Assembly (NCBI RefSeq): GCF_021556395.1
Contig: NZ_JAKGCS010000036.1
Span: forward strand, 1-64,000
Length of the DNA: 64,000 bases
Source of the DNA: Acuticoccus kalidii
GTDB taxonomy: Bacteria; Pseudomonadota; Alphaproteobacteria; Rhizobiales; Amorphaceae
Direction: 5' to 3'
Position 1 is the first letter of the stretch. Each line of letters starts with the position of its first letter. Positions 27,842-38,496 of this stretch are shown here, piece after piece. The translations under genes and the position numbers were made by a program. The notes below the pieces were generated by a model. That model did not search any database. It saw only the letters and a list, made by a program, of their open reading frames with translations, and was not told where the DNA came from.

Positions 27842-30800
27842 ATGGCGCAGTTTTTCATCGACCGGCCCATTTTCGCTTGGGTGATCGCGATCCTCATCAT
27901 GGGGATGGGCGCGCTCGCGATTCTGACGCTGCCGGTCTCGCAATATCCTCAGATCGCACCGCCCTCGGTGAGCATCTCGGCGAACTATCCGGGTGCATCG
28001 GCGGAGACGGTCGACACGACGGTCACGCAGGTGATCGAGCAGCAGATGACCGGCCTCGACGGGCTCCGTTATATCAGCTCGAACTCGACCGCCGCCGGTT
28101 CGGCCTCGATCAGCCTCAATTTCGAGACCGGGACCGATCCCGATATCGCACAGGTCCAGGTGCAGAACCGCCTGTCGCAGGCGACGAGCCTGTTGCCCGA
28201 GGTGGTGCAGCGCCAGGGCGTGACGGTGCGCAAATCGTCGGCCGGCTTCCTGATGGTGGTCGGTCTCATCTCCGAGGACGGCCAGCTCGAGCAAGTCGAC
28301 CTCTCGGACTATCTGAACTCCAACATCGTCGACGAGATCAGCCGCGTCGACGGCGTCGGCGATGTGCAGGTGTTCGGCTCGGCCTATGCGATGCGCATCT
28401 GGCTCGACCCGTCGAAGCTCGCCGCCTATGAGCTCGCCGCGTCCGATGTCGTCAACTCGGTGCAGGCGCAGAACGCGCAGATCTCGGCCGGTCAGTTCGG
28501 CTCGCTCCCCTCCGTCAGCGGCCAGCAGCTCAACGCGACGATCACCGCGCAGTCGCTTCTTCGCACGCCGGAGGATTTCGAGCAGATCGTGCTGCGGGCG
28601 GAGACCGATGGCGGCCTCGTCCTCCTCAAGGATGTCGCGCGCGTCGAGGTCGGCGCGGAGACCTATCAGACGATCTCGCGCTATAATGGCCAGCCGGCAT
28701 CCGGCATGGCGATCCAGCTCGCGAGCGGCGCGAACGCGCTCGACACCGGCGAGCGGGTGAAGGCGCGGATGGACGAACTCGCCGAGTTCTTCCCCGACGG
28801 CGTCGTCTACAATATCCCGTACGACACGACCCCGTTCGTCGTCATCTCCATCGAAGAGGTGGTGAAGACGCTGTTCGAGGCGATCGTGCTCGTCTTCTTC
28901 GTGATGCTGTTGTTCCTCGGCAATCTGCGGGCGACGCTCATTCCGACGCTCGCGGTGCCGGTCGTGCTCCTCGGCGTGTTCGGGGTGCTCGCCGCCTTCG
29001 GCTTCACCATCAACACATTGACGATGCTCGCGATGGTGCTCGCGATTGGTCTTCTCGTCGACGACGCGATCGTCGTCGTGGAGAATGTCGAGCGCATCAT
29101 GGAGGAAGAGGGGCTCGGGCCGCGCGAGGCGACGAAGAAGTCGATGCGGCAGATCACCGGCGCCCTCGTCGGCATCGCATTGGTCCTGTCGGCGGTGTTC
29201 GTGCCGATGGCGTTCTTCGGCGGCTCGACCGGCGTCATCTACCGCCAGTTCTCGGTCGCGATCGTCTCGGCGATGGCGCTCTCGGTGGTCGTCGCCGTGA
29301 TCCTGACGCCGGCGCTCTGCGCGACGATGCTGAAGCCGAAAAAGCACGGCGCCGGCTGGGGGCCGCTCGCCTGGTTCAACCGCGTCTTCACGCGGTTGAC
29401 GGGCGGTTATACCGGCTCCGTCGGCTGGCTGATCCGTCGGCCGCTTCGCATCGGCATCATCTATGCCGCGCTCGTCGGCGGGATGGTCTATCTCTTCGTC
29501 AACACGCCGACCGGCTTCCTGCCGGACGAGGACCAGGGCATCATGTTCGTCCTCGTGCAGGGGCCGTCCGGCGCGACGGCCGAGCGGACCGGCGCCGTCC
29601 TCGAACAGGTGCGCAGCTATTTCGAGGAGAACGAGCAGGACGCCGTCGCCTCGATGTTCACCGTGGTCGGCTTCTCCTTCGCGGGTTCCGGCCAGAATGT
29701 CGGTCTCGCATTCGTGCGGATGAAGGACTGGAAGGATCGCGCCGATCCGTCATTGAACGTCCAGGCCGTCGCCGGCCGGGCCTTCGGCGCACTGTCGCAG
29801 ATCAAGGACGCGATGGTGTTCCCGATCGTGCCGCCGGCGGTGATCGAGCTCGGCAACGTGTCCGGCTTCGACATGTTCCTCCAGGCGCGCGCCGGTCAGA
29901 CGCACGAGGAGCTGCTCGATGCGCGCAATCAGCTCATCGGCCTCGCGACGCAGAGCGACAAGATCGCCTCCGTCCGTCCGAACGGGCTCGAGGACGCGGC
30001 GCAGTTCGGCCTCAATGTCGACTGGCGTAAGGCCGGGGCGATGGGCGTGACGGCGGCCGACGTCAACAATCTGCTCTCGATCGCGTGGGCGGGGCGCTAT
30101 GTGAACGACTTCCTCGATCGCGGGCGCGTCAAGAAGGTGTATGTCCAGGGCGAGGCGGATTCCCGCCGCAACCCGGACGATATCGAGCGATGGCGCGTGC
30201 GCAATGCGAGCGGCGGGCTCGTGCCCTTCTCGAACTTTGCGGAGGGCGATTGGCGCTTCGGCCCGCAAGGCCTCTATCGCTATAACGGCGTGCCGGCGAT
30301 GCAGCTCCAGGGGCAACCCGCCGAAGGGGTGACGACCGGCGAGGCGATGGCGGAGATGCAAGCGCTCCTCACCCAGCTTCCGAACGGCCTCGACATCTCG
30401 TGGACCGGCCTGTCGCTGGAAGAGCAGGAGACCGGGGGGCAGGCGCCGTTGCTCTATGCCTTGTCGCTCGCCGTCGTGTTCCTGTCGCTCGCCGCGCTCT
30501 ATGAGAGTTGGGCGATCCCGATCGCGGTGATGCTCGCGATGCCGCTCGGTATCGTGGGGGCGCTGGTCGGTGCGCGCTATGGCGGGTACCCGAACGACGT
30601 GTTCTTCCAGGTGGCGCTCTTGACCACGGTGGGTCTCACCGGCAAGAACGCGATCCTGATCGTGGAGTTCGCGCGGGCTCAGCAAGAGGCCGGGAAGGAA
30701 CTCTATGCCGCGGTGAAGGAGGCGGCACGGCAGCGTTTCCGGCCGATCGTGATGACGTCCATGGCGTTCTCGCTCGGCGTGACGCCGCTGGTGCTGTCGA

Positions 30801-31003
30801 GTGGCGCCGGCTCTGCGGGCCGTAACGCGATCGGCACGGGTGTCTTGGGCGGAACGCTGTCGGCGACCATTCTCGGCGTGCTGTTCGTGCCGCTCTTCTA
30901 CGTGATCGTGCGCCGGATCGTGCCGCTGAAGGTCGAGCCGCAGACCGCGGAGGCGGACGCGGTCGGGCCGCACGAGGTGACGGTGAAAGAGGCGGCCGAA
31001 TAA
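27842..31003 (+). CDS. RND multidrug efflux pump (AcrB/MexB type, HAE1)
   Basis: A 1053-residue proton-driven exporter, trimeric in the inner membrane. The N-terminus [20 protein letters not shown] is typical of HAE1 pumps; TM4 has the proton-relay pair in [16 protein letters not shown] (about 405-408), and TM10 has the partner lysine region ([16 protein letters not shown]). Two large periplasmic loops flank the internal duplication. It follows the adaptor gene by 58 bases. No TolC-like gene is next to it, so an outer-membrane channel must be recruited from elsewhere. A very strong terminator follows. Confidence 0.96.
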   Translation: MAQFFIDRPIFAWVIAILIMGMGALAILTLPVSQYPQIAPPSVSISANYPGASAETVDTTVTQVIEQQMTGLDGLRYISSNSTAAGSASISLNFETGTDPDIAQVQVQNRLSQATSLLPEVVQRQGVTVRKSSAGFLMVVGLISEDGQLEQVDLSDYLNSNIVDEISRVDGVGDVQVFGSAYAMRIWLDPSKLAAYELAASDVVNSVQAQNAQISAGQFGSLPSVSGQQLNATITAQSLLRTPEDFEQIVLRAETDGGLVLLKDVARVEVGAETYQTISRYNGQPASGMAIQLASGANALDTGERVKARMDELAEFFPDGVVYNIPYDTTPFVVISIEEVVKTLFEAIVLVFFVMLLFLGNLRATLIPTLAVPVVLLGVFGVLAAFGFTINTLTMLAMVLAIGLLVDDAIVVVENVERIMEEEGLGPREATKKSMRQITGALVGIALVLSAVFVPMAFFGGSTGVIYRQFSVAIVSAMALSVVVAVILTPALCATMLKPKKHGAGWGPLAWFNRVFTRLTGGYTGSVGWLIRRPLRIGIIYAALVGGMVYLFVNTPTGFLPDEDQGIMFVLVQGPSGATAERTGAVLEQVRSYFEENEQDAVASMFTVVGFSFAGSGQNVGLAFVRMKDWKDRADPSLNVQAVAGRAFGALSQIKDAMVFPIVPPAVIELGNVSGFDMFLQARAGQTHEELLDARNQLIGLATQSDKIASVRPNGLEDAAQFGLNVDWRKAGAMGVTAADVNNLLSIAWAGRYVNDFLDRGRVKKVYVQGEADSRRNPDDIERWRVRNASGGLVPFSNFAEGDWRFGPQGLYRYNGVPAMQLQGQPAEGVTTGEAMAEMQALLTQLPNGLDISWTGLSLEEQETGGQAPLLYALSLAVVFLSLAALYESWAIPIAVMLAMPLGIVGALVGARYGGYPNDVFFQVALLTTVGLTGKNAILIVEFARAQQEAGKELYAAVKEAARQRFRPIVMTSMAFSLGVTPLVLSSGAGSAGRNAIGTGVLGGTLSATILGVLFVPLFYVIVRRIVPLKVEPQTAEADAVGPHEVTVKEAAE

Positions 31004-31021
31004 GGCCGCCGCACGGACCGA

Positions 31022-31060
31022 AAAACGCCCCGGACGGTTTCCCGTCCGGGGCGTTTTTGT
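31022..31060. terminator. Strong bidirectional terminator after RND operon
   Basis: A 16-bp perfect stem (31022-31037 with 31042-31057) around a TTTC loop, A-run on one side and T-run on the other, so it can stop both the RND operon and the convergent DUF2244 gene. Confidence 0.93.
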
Positions 31061-31092
31061 TTGGGCGGCTTCGGGTGCAGGCGGCTTCGTGT

Positions 31093-31572
31093 TCAGGCCG
31101 CGTGGCGGGCTCTCGCGAGAGCATCGGAGAAGGCATCGGCGAAGGAGGCGCGGTCCTCCGGGTTGAGGAAGGCGCCGACGACGATGGTCTTGCCATGCGA
31201 GCCGAGATCGAGGCGGACGACGCCCTCGTCCTCCTCGCGGGTGATGCTGAGGCGGGCCCAATAGGGGTTGAAGCGGTGCTCCGTCACCGTGCCGGACGGC
31301 GTCACCTTGCGCACCAGAACCTCGGTGTCGGTGACGCTCACCTCCTCGAACTGGCGTCCGCTGCGATAAGAGAGCTTGAAGGCGCCCCACACGAGCGCGA
31401 CGTCGAGGGCGGCGAATATCGTGACCGGCCATGCCCCGAGGGCGAGCGCGCGCAGGCCCGCAAGGCCCATGACCCCGCCGACAATGGCCACGAGAACCCA
31501 GAAGCCGCGACGGCTCAGGGAGCGATGCGGGAAGAGGACCGCGTGAAAATTTTGCGCAGGCGTCACCGACAT
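31093..31572 (-). CDS. DUF2244 family membrane protein
   Basis: A 159-residue protein of the DUF2244 family: short N-terminus with FHAVLFPHRSLSRRGF, two close transmembrane helices (about 25-70) and a cytoplasmic beta-rich domain (SVTDTEVLVRK...HRFNPYWARLSI...LGSHGKTIVVGAFL). These motifs and the length match the family, which is common in alphaproteobacteria and of unknown role, often near cytochrome-oxidase genes (not here). ATG 31572 opens the conserved region. Confidence 0.82.
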   Translation of the reverse strand: MSVTPAQNFHAVLFPHRSLSRRGFWVLVAIVGGVMGLAGLRALALGAWPVTIFAALDVALVWGAFKLSYRSGRQFEEVSVTDTEVLVRKVTPSGTVTEHRFNPYWARLSITREEDEGVVRLDLGSHGKTIVVGAFLNPEDRASFADAFSDALARARHAA

Positions 31573-31623
31573 GGTGGACAATATAATCGCGATTATGAGT
31601 GAGGCGAAGCATCGGATGACGCG

Positions 31624-33336
31624 ATGACGGCGCGGGGGTCGGCCTCGGGCCGGGATCTTCTGTGGCGGGCGATCGCGGCAGTGGTGGGCGGGCTGCTCGT
31701 GCTGCCGGTGCTCGCCGGGCTGTCGGGCATCGTGTTGCCGGCGTTCGGCTATCTGCCGGCGCTCGGGGCGCGGACGCCGACGCTCTCGGTGTTCGGCGAG
31801 TTCTTCGCCGCGCCCGGCGTGTGGCGCTCGATCGCGACGAGCGCATGGACGGGGTTCGCGGCGACGCTCGTCGCGCTGGCGGTGACGGCGGCGATCCTCG
31901 CGGCGGCGTTCGAGACGCGGGGGCTCGCGCTGGTCGAGCGGCTGATCGCGCCGATCCTGTCGGTGCCCCATGCGGCGGCGGCGCTCGGCTTCGTCTTCCT
32001 GTTCGCCCCGTCGGGGTTCGTGCTGCGGCTGTTGTCGCCCTGGGCGACGGGGTTCGAGGCGCCGCCGGATCTCGTTCTGATCCGCGACCCCTGGGGGCTT
32101 GCGATGATCGCCGCCCTTGCGGTCAAGGAGGTGCCGTTCCTGTTTCTGATGGCGCTCGCCGCGCTCGGTCAGGTGAAGGCGCGGGAGCGGGTGATGGTGG
32201 CGCGCTCGCTCGGCTACGGGCGGCTCGCGGCGTTTCTCCATACGGTCTGGCCGCTGCTCTATCGGCAGATCCGCCTGCCGGTGCTCGCGGTCCTCGCTTA
32301 TGGCGTCTCGGTGGTGGATGTCGAGCTGATCCTGGGGCCGACGCGGCCGGCGCCGCTCGCGGTGCGGGTGGTGGAGTGGCTGCAGGCGCCGGACCTGCGG
32401 GCGTGGCTCGTCGGGAGCGCGGCGGCGGTGGCGATGCTGGCGCTCGTCGCCGCGTCGATCCTGGCGTGGCTGGGGCTCGAGTGGGCCGCGGGGCGGATCG
32501 CGCGGCCGTTGCGGCTCGGCGGATGGCGGGCGCGCGGAGATTTCGGCGTGCGGCTCGGGATCCTTCTCGTGGCGGTGGCGGGCGCGGGGAGCCTGTTCGC
32601 CGGGTTCGGCGGGCTGATCCTCCAGTCGGTGGCGCTCTATTGGCCGTTTCCCGAGGCCTGGCCGCCCGCCCTCAGCCTCGCGGCGTGGGAGCGGCATCTG
32701 CCGATGGCGGCGGCGCGGCTCGGCGACACGCTCGGGATCGCGCTCGGGGCGAGCCTTGTCGCGCTGCCGCTCGCGGTGCTTCTGGTCGAGGCGCGACGGC
32801 GCGGGGCGCGGGTGATGGGGCTCGTCTATCTGCCGCTGATCGCGCCGCAGGTGGCGTTCCTGTTCGGGCTCAACGTGGTCGCGATCGCGGTGCGGGTGAC
32901 GCCGGGCGCGGTGGCGGTGACGCTGGCGCATGTGGTGTTCGTGCTGCCTTATGCGTTGATCTCGCTGTCGGGCCCCTGGGCGGCGCTCGATCCGCGTTAT
33001 GAGCGGGTGGCGGCGAGCCTCGGCATCGGCGCGTGGCGGCGCTTCTGGACGGTGCGGCTGCCGTTGATGACGACGCCGCTCCTCGTCGCCTTCGCGCTGT
33101 CGGTGGCGGTCTCGGTCGGGCTCTATCTGCCGACGCAGATGATCGGAGGGGGACGGGTGGAGACGGTGACGACCGAGGCGGTGGCGACGGCGACCGGCGG
33201 CGACCGCCGACTGACGGGCATCTTCGCGACGCTGCAATTGGCGATCCCGTTCGTCGCGTTCGCGTTGGCGCGGGGCGTGCCGGCGCTCCTCTTTCGCGAC
33301 CGGCGGGGGATGCGGCCGGTGCGGGGCGGCGCATGA
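31624..33336 (+). CDS. ABC transporter permease, fused two-half (YnjC-like)
   Basis: A 570-residue permease with two tandem binding-protein-dependent transport domains. Each half has an EAA-type loop: ARSLGYGRLAAFLHTVWPLL in the first and AASLGIGAWRRFWTVRLPLM in the second. The duplicated layout matches ThiP/YnjC and other iron/thiamine-type permeases. Its TGA overlaps the ATG of the ATPase gene. E. coli YnjBCD is a putative thiamine transporter; the substrate-binding protein (YnjB) is missing here, so it must be elsewhere. Confidence 0.85.
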   Translation: MTARGSASGRDLLWRAIAAVVGGLLVLPVLAGLSGIVLPAFGYLPALGARTPTLSVFGEFFAAPGVWRSIATSAWTGFAATLVALAVTAAILAAAFETRGLALVERLIAPILSVPHAAAALGFVFLFAPSGFVLRLLSPWATGFEAPPDLVLIRDPWGLAMIAALAVKEVPFLFLMALAALGQVKARERVMVARSLGYGRLAAFLHTVWPLLYRQIRLPVLAVLAYGVSVVDVELILGPTRPAPLAVRVVEWLQAPDLRAWLVGSAAAVAMLALVAASILAWLGLEWAAGRIARPLRLGGWRARGDFGVRLGILLVAVAGAGSLFAGFGGLILQSVALYWPFPEAWPPALSLAAWERHLPMAAARLGDTLGIALGASLVALPLAVLLVEARRRGARVMGLVYLPLIAPQVAFLFGLNVVAIAVRVTPGAVAVTLAHVVFVLPYALISLSGPWAALDPRYERVAASLGIGAWRRFWTVRLPLMTTPLLVAFALSVAVSVGLYLPTQMIGGGRVETVTTEAVATATGGDRRLTGIFATLQLAIPFVAFALARGVPALLFRDRRGMRPVRGGA

Positions 33337-34007
33337 GCCTCGTCTTCGCCGGATTTTCCGTCGCGCTGCGGGGGCGGACGCTCGCGCGGCTCGACGAGAC
33401 GGTCGCGGGCGGCGAGGTGCTCGCGCTGATGGGGCCGTCGGGGAGCGGGAAATCGTCGGTGCTGCTCGCGGTGGCGGGGCTCCTCGGCGCGCCGTTCATG
33501 GTCGCGGGGCGCGTCGTGCTCGATGGGCGGGAGATCGGCGGCCTTGCGGCGGATCGGCGCGGGGTCGGCATGGTGTTCCAGGACGCGCTTCTTTATCCGC
33601 ATATGTCGGTCCTCCAGAATGTGATGTTCGCGGTGAAGCGGCGGGACGGCGAGGGGCGGCGGCGCGGGCGCGAGGCGCGGCGCGCGATCGCGATGCGGCA
33701 CCTCGCGCGCGTCGCGATGGAGGGCTTTGCGGACCGCGACCCGGAGACGCTGTCGGGCGGGCAGAAAAGCCGGGTTTCGCTCGCCAGAACGCTCGCCGGG
33801 GAGCCGCGCGCTCTGCTTCTCGACGAGCCGTTCTCGGCGCTCGATCAGGCGCTGCGCGGCCAGACGCGGGCGATCGTCTTCGCGCTGGCGCGGGAGGATC
33901 GGCTGCCGGTTCTGATGGTCAGCCACGATCCGGTCGACGCCGAAGCCGCCGGGGCGAACGTCATTGAAATCGGGGCCTTGCCATCGGCGGGGGGGACGTT
34001 GATATAA
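33333..34007 (+). CDS. ABC transporter ATP-binding protein (YnjD-like)
   Basis: A 224-residue ATPase with Walker A GPSGSGKSS, Q-loop FQDALLYPHMSV, signature LSGGQKSR, Walker B ALLLDEP and the switch histidine in MVSHDP. ATG 33333 overlaps the permease stop (ATGA). It energises the preceding permease. The end of the gene also contains what looks like the promoter of the SRP RNA. Confidence 0.92.
   Translation: MSLVFAGFSVALRGRTLARLDETVAGGEVLALMGPSGSGKSSVLLAVAGLLGAPFMVAGRVVLDGREIGGLAADRRGVGMVFQDALLYPHMSVLQNVMFAVKRRDGEGRRRGREARRAIAMRHLARVAMEGFADRDPETLSGGQKSRVSLARTLAGEPRALLLDEPFSALDQALRGQTRAIVFALAREDRLPVLMVSHDPVDAEAAGANVIEIGALPSAGGTLI
33978..34006 (+). promoter_or_regulatory. Promoter of SRP RNA, inside the ATPase gene end
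   Basis: TTGCCA (33978-33983) and GATATA (34001-34006) are spaced by exactly 17 bases, with the SRP RNA starting just downstream. The stop codon of the ATPase overlaps the -10 box. Confidence 0.6.
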
Positions 34008-34110
34008 GGGCCTGGGAGGTCGGCGGTGGACGGTCCACTCGCCAACCGGGTCAGGTCGGGAACGAAGCAGCCCCAACGAGATTCGGTCCGGGTCATTCGC
34101 TGGCCTCCTT
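34008..34110 (+). ncRNA. ffs: Signal recognition particle RNA (4.5S, small bacterial type)
   Basis: The invariant domain IV core GGTCAGGTCGGGAACGAAGCAGCC is present as two matched halves around the GGAA-like tetraloop (34049-34072), followed by CCAACGAG, and the flanks pair as a long hairpin (GGGCCTGGGAGG at the 5' side with GGCCTCCTT at the 3' side). It binds Ffh and targets nascent membrane proteins. Position directly upstream of dnaX is the classical neighbourhood. End points are approximate. Confidence 0.88.
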
Positions 34111-34427
34111 CTTCAGCCACCGCAGCACGCGCCTCGTCGCGGATCCGGCGCATCGCACGGTGCGCCCCGCCGCCACCACCGCCACTCCACGGAATGGCTC
34201 GACGGGGTGGCGCGGTCCGTCCGGCCGGGGTCGCCGCGCACGGGTGATGTGAGGCGGACGGTGCGCCCGTCGGCGCTTCTTCAATTTTCCAAAGCGTGAA
34301 GACGTGGCATGTTGCGGCTCGCCCGGCGCGGGGCGGGTGTGCGAAGTGTGGACAGCGCCCATGCGCGTTTGGTGTTTCGGGCGCCGTTCGCGAGGATGTG
34401 CGGGTAGATCGAAGCCGGAGAAAGCGC
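34111..34427. other. Gap between SRP RNA and dnaX
   Basis: About 320 bases with no gene of its own. A small inverted repeat GCGCA...TGCGC lies near 34145-34165. An ATG at 34296 is in frame with dnaX, but the sequence between it and 34428 looks non-conserved (Cys/Arg-rich) and is treated as leader. Confidence 0.45.
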
Positions 34428-36137
34428 TTGGCGGATTTCCCTCAAAATGGCGATGGTTCGGCGCCCTATCGGGTTTTGGCGCGGAAATACCGGCCGAGCC
34501 ATTTCGGTGAACTGATCGGGCAAGGGCCGATGGTGCGGACCCTGCGCAACGCGTTTGCGCACGATCGGATCCCCCAGGCCTGGATGCTGACCGGCGTTCG
34601 CGGCGTCGGCAAGACGACGACGGCGCGCATTCTCGCGCGGGCCCTCAATTACGAGCGCGAGGGCGAGGAGCGTCATCCGACCGTCGATTTCGTCGACGAA
34701 GGCGTGCATTGCCGGGCGATCATGGAAGGGCGCCATGTCGACGTGATCGAGATGGACGCGGCGAGCCACACCTCGATCAACGACATTCGCGAGATCACCG
34801 ACGCAGCGCGTTACAAGCCCGTGTCGGCGCTCTACAAGGTCTACATCATCGACGAAGTGCACATGCTGTCGACGGCGGCCTTCAACGGGCTGTTGAAGAC
34901 GCTCGAAGAGCCGCCGGCGCATGTGAAGTTCATTTTCGCCACGACCGAGATCCGCAAGGTGCCGGTGACGGTGCTGTCGCGCTGTCAGCGCTTCGACCTG
35001 CGCCGGATCGACGGCGAGGAGCTGACCCAGCATCTCACGATGATCGCCGGCAAAGAGGCGATCGAAGCCGACGAGGAGGCGCTGCGGCTGATCTCGCGGG
35101 CGGCCGAAGGCTCGGTGCGCGATGCGCTGTCGTTGCTCGACCAGGCGATCGCCCATGCCGGCGGGCGCGTCACCGCCGAGACCTTGCGGGACATGCTGGG
35201 CCTTGCCGACCGCACGCGGATCGTCGATCTGTTCGAGCTCGTGATGAAGGGGGAGGCGGCGGGCGCGCTCGCCGAGCTCGCCGCGCAATATGAAGTCGGC
35301 GCGGATCCGACGGTGGTGCTGACGGATCTTGCGAGTTTCACCCATCAGGTGACGCGTCAGAAGGTGACGAACGCCGCGCCGGAGCCGGGCGAGCCGCAGG
35401 AGGTGCGGGAGCGTTCGGCGAAGTATGCGGCGGCGTTGCCGATGGCGGCCCTGTCGCGCATGTGGCAGGCGCTGCTGGCGGGGATCGCCGAGGTGCAGGC
35501 CGCGCCGAAGCCCATGATGGCGGCGGAAATGGTGGTGATCCGCCTTTGTTATCTCGCCAACCTGCCGGACCCCGCGGCGCTGCCTTTGAGCGCCGCGCCG
35601 GGCGTGTCGACCGGGGGCGGCGGCTCGCATGCGGCCTCGGGCGGCGGAGGGGGCGGGGCGCGCGGCGCCGCGTCGGTGGTGCCCTATGCGCAGGCCGCGC
35701 CGGCTCCCGCGCCCACGGCCCCCGCCGGGCCGCCAATGCCGACGAGCTTTGCCGAGATGGCGGCTTTGATCGGCGCGCAGAGCGTGAAGCTGAAGCGGTC
35801 GATCGAGCGGGAGATGCGGTTGAAGCGCTTCGAGCGCGGCCGCATCGAGGTGTCGCTGGAGCCGGAGGCGGAGCCGGCGGTCGTCGGGCAGATCGGCAAG
35901 AAGCTCACCGAGATGACGGGCGAGCGCTGGATCGTGACAGTCAGCGACGGCGCGACGGCACCGACCTTGCACGAGGCGCACGAGGCCGAGCAGGCACGGT
36001 TGAAGGCGGAGGCGGAGAAGGATCCGCTGGTTCGCGCCTTGCTCGCCCGCTTCCAGGATGCGGAGATCGCGAGCGTTCAGACCAACGCGATCCCCGACGG
36101 CGAGCAGGCGCGCAGCCGCGCCCAGGGCGAAGGCTGA
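34428..36137 (+). CDS. dnaX: DNA polymerase III subunit gamma/tau
   Basis: A 569-residue clamp-loader subunit. AAA+ motifs: Walker A GVRGVGKTTTA (56-66), IIDEVHMLS (Walker B), and SRCQRFDLRRI. A Gly/Ala/Pro-rich linker (GGGGSHAASGGGGGG and following) leads to a C-terminal tau-type domain that contacts the polymerase. TTG 34428 is preferred: it has GGAGAAAG upstream and gives LADFPQNGDGSAPYRVLARKYRP, the usual start of alphaproteobacterial DnaX; ATG 34296 would add 44 unlikely residues. First gene of dnaX-ybaB-recR. Confidence 0.95.
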   Translation: MADFPQNGDGSAPYRVLARKYRPSHFGELIGQGPMVRTLRNAFAHDRIPQAWMLTGVRGVGKTTTARILARALNYEREGEERHPTVDFVDEGVHCRAIMEGRHVDVIEMDAASHTSINDIREITDAARYKPVSALYKVYIIDEVHMLSTAAFNGLLKTLEEPPAHVKFIFATTEIRKVPVTVLSRCQRFDLRRIDGEELTQHLTMIAGKEAIEADEEALRLISRAAEGSVRDALSLLDQAIAHAGGRVTAETLRDMLGLADRTRIVDLFELVMKGEAAGALAELAAQYEVGADPTVVLTDLASFTHQVTRQKVTNAAPEPGEPQEVRERSAKYAAALPMAALSRMWQALLAGIAEVQAAPKPMMAAEMVVIRLCYLANLPDPAALPLSAAPGVSTGGGGSHAASGGGGGGARGAASVVPYAQAAPAPAPTAPAGPPMPTSFAEMAALIGAQSVKLKRSIEREMRLKRFERGRIEVSLEPEAEPAVVGQIGKKLTEMTGERWIVTVSDGATAPTLHEAHEAEQARLKAEAEKDPLVRALLARFQDAEIASVQTNAIPDGEQARSRAQGEG

Positions 36138-36225
36138 CCGCGAACAATCGGACAATCACACGATCGAGAGCTTGTTTACGGCCGGGTGACGTGAACAGGT
36201 CTCCCGCGACAGAAGGAGAGGTTTT

Positions 36226-36552
36226 ATGGATTTCTTGAAGCTGATGGGTAAGGCCAAGGAGCTGCAGACCCGCATGGGCGAGCTCCAGGAAGAGCTGAAG
36301 GCCATCGAGGCGACCGGCGAGGCGGGCGCGGGTTCGGTGAAGGCGACGGTGAACGGTCAGATGAACCTCACCGGGATCAAGATCGACCCCTCGCTCCTGA
36401 AGCCGGAAGAGGCCGAGATCGTCGAGGATCTCGTGATGGCGGCGATCACCGACGCGCGCAACAAGGTCGAGCCGATGGTCCAGGAGAAGACCCAGGGTCT
36501 GATGGGCTCGCTCGGTCTCCCCGCGGGGCTGAAGCTTCCCTTCGGGGGCTGA
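36226..36552 (+). CDS. ybaB: YbaB/EbfC nucleoid-associated protein
   Basis: A 108-residue DNA-binding protein. MDFLKLMGKAKELQTRMGEL, the central NLTGIKIDPSLL and C-terminal GLPAGLKLPF are characteristic. AAGGAGAGG precedes ATG. It lies between dnaX and recR as in most bacteria. Confidence 0.97.
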   Translation: MDFLKLMGKAKELQTRMGELQEELKAIEATGEAGAGSVKATVNGQMNLTGIKIDPSLLKPEEAEIVEDLVMAAITDARNKVEPMVQEKTQGLMGSLGLPAGLKLPFGG

Positions 36553-36555
36553 CCC

Positions 36556-37161
36556 TTGGCCGCGATCGCCGGACCCGAGATCGAGCGGCTGATCACGCTG
36601 CTCGCGAAGCTGCCGGGGCTCGGGCCGCGATCGGCGCGGCGGGCGGCGCTCGCGATGGTGAAGAAGCGCGAGACGCTGCTCCTGCCGCTCGCCTCGGCGC
36701 TCGCCGAGGTGGGCGAGCGCGTCACCGTGTGCAGCGTTTGCGGCAATGTCGATACCGCGGACCCGTGCACGGTGTGCATCGACGGCGGGCGCGATCCCAC
36801 GATGATCATCGTCGTCGAGGATGTCGCGGATCTGTGGGCGCTGGAGCGGGCCGCGGTGATGCGAACGCGCTATCACGTGCTCGGCGGGACGATCTCGGCG
36901 CTCGACGGGTATGGGCCCGAAGATATCGGAATCGGTCGGCTCGTGGAGCGGGCGGCCGAAGAGGGCGTGCGCGAGGTCGTGCTCGCGATGAACGCCACCG
37001 TCGAGGGGCAGACGACGGCCCATTATATCACCGAGCGGCTCGAACCGCTCGGCATCACGGTCTCCCGTCTCGCCTCGGGCGTGCCGATCGGCGGCGAGCT
37101 CGATTATCTCGACGAGGGAACGCTCGCGGCGGCGCTCAATCAACGCCGTCCTTTCGGTTGA
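36556..37161 (+). CDS. recR: Recombination mediator RecR
   Basis: A 201-residue protein with N-terminal HhH ([17 protein letters not shown]), a four-cysteine zinc finger (C59, C62, C71, C74), and a Toprim domain ([15 protein letters not shown]). It works with RecFO to load RecA. The start is TTG 36556, three bases after the ybaB stop; this gives the standard length. Confidence 0.97.
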   Translation: MAAIAGPEIERLITLLAKLPGLGPRSARRAALAMVKKRETLLLPLASALAEVGERVTVCSVCGNVDTADPCTVCIDGGRDPTMIIVVEDVADLWALERAAVMRTRYHVLGGTISALDGYGPEDIGIGRLVERAAEEGVREVVLAMNATVEGQTTAHYITERLEPLGITVSRLASGVPIGGELDYLDEGTLAAALNQRRPFG

Positions 37162-37361
37162 AATCCGGTCCGGTTTGACCCAACCTTTGCGCGAAGGTTG
37201 ACCGCGCGGCCTTCGCGTGTTGTTCGAGACGTCCATTCCGCGGGCGTTTTGCCGGCGGCCGATGACGGCTGCACGCGTGCGAAACGCCCCCCAATCGAAC
37301 CGACGAGCCCCGTTCGGACCGCCGAGATGGCCGGCCCGAATCCGGCACGACAGGAGAACTG

Positions 37362-38363
37362 ATGACCGACGCGCGCTACGACATTCTCGGGATCGGCAAC
37401 GCGATCTTCGACATTCTGGGCCACGTTGACGAGGCGGCCCTGACCAAGCAGGGCATGGTGAAGGGGTCGATGCAGCTCGTGACCGCGGAAGAGGTGGTTG
37501 CGATCGACGACATGCTGACCGAGGCGATCCGCGTCTCCGGCGGCTCGGCCGGCAACACGGTGGCGGGCGTCGCCTCGCTGGGTGGCCGCGCGGCCTTCAT
37601 CGGCAAGGTCGCCGACGACGAATTCGGCGAAGCCTATGCGCACGACATGCGCCGCGTCGGGATCGAATATCGCACGTCGCCGCTGACGGGCGGCGCGCCG
37701 ACGGCCTCGTCCGTCATCCTCGTGACGCCGGACGGCGAGCGCACGATGAACACCTTCCTCGGCGCGAGCCAGGATCTCACCGTCGACGACATCGACAACG
37801 ACCTCGTCGACAATGCCGCGATCACCTTCCTCGAAGGCTATCTGTTCGACCCGCCGCACGCCAAGGAGGCCTTCCGCGCCGCCGCCGAGCGGGCCAACAA
37901 GGCCGGCCGCATCGCCGCGCTGACGCTGTCCGACACGTTCTGCGTCGAGCGTCACCGGGGCGATTTCCTCGATTGGCTGAAGCGCGGGCAGATCGGCATC
38001 GTCTTCGCCAACGAGAAAGAGGCGCTGGCGATGTTCGAGGGTGACGATATCGACACCGCCTGCCGCAAGCTCGCCGAGCTCGTCCCCACGGTGGTGGTGA
38101 CGCGCAGCGAGAAGGGCGCGCGCGTGATTTCGAACGGCGACGTCGTCGACGTGCCGGCGGAGAGCGTGTCGAAGATCGTCGACCTCACCGGCGCGGGCGA
38201 TCTCTTCGCCGGCGGTTTCCTCCTCGGCCATGCGCGCGGCAAGGCGCCGGCGGACTGCGCGCGCCTCGGCGCGATCGCGGCGGCGGAGGTGATCTCGCAT
38301 TTCGGTGCGCGGCCGCAGGTGCACCTCAAGGAACTCGCGGCGAAGTCGGGCTTCTCGCTCTGA
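37362..38363 (+). CDS. Adenosine kinase (PfkB family)
   Basis: A 333-residue sugar/nucleoside kinase. N-terminal GIGNAIFDILGHVDE, GGSAGNTVAGVASLGG, and the C-terminal signature DLTGAGDLFAGGF with catalytic D280. Alphaproteobacterial proteins of this type are adenosine kinases that turn adenosine into AMP. That would complete the SAH recycling started by ahcY. CAGGAG precedes ATG 37362. Confidence 0.88.
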   Translation: MTDARYDILGIGNAIFDILGHVDEAALTKQGMVKGSMQLVTAEEVVAIDDMLTEAIRVSGGSAGNTVAGVASLGGRAAFIGKVADDEFGEAYAHDMRRVGIEYRTSPLTGGAPTASSVILVTPDGERTMNTFLGASQDLTVDDIDNDLVDNAAITFLEGYLFDPPHAKEAFRAAAERANKAGRIAALTLSDTFCVERHRGDFLDWLKRGQIGIVFANEKEALAMFEGDDIDTACRKLAELVPTVVVTRSEKGARVISNGDVVDVPAESVSKIVDLTGAGDLFAGGFLLGHARGKAPADCARLGAIAAAEVISHFGARPQVHLKELAAKSGFSL

Positions 38364-38496
38364 GCGGATGAGGCAACCCCTCCGGCGGCTCGCCGGAGGC
38401 TTGTGCGGTGCGATCGGATCGCACCGCACCTGCGAAAGATGGCTTTCGCGACGACGTTCACGGGTGTACGAGAAAAAGGCTACTCGGAGTGTCGTG

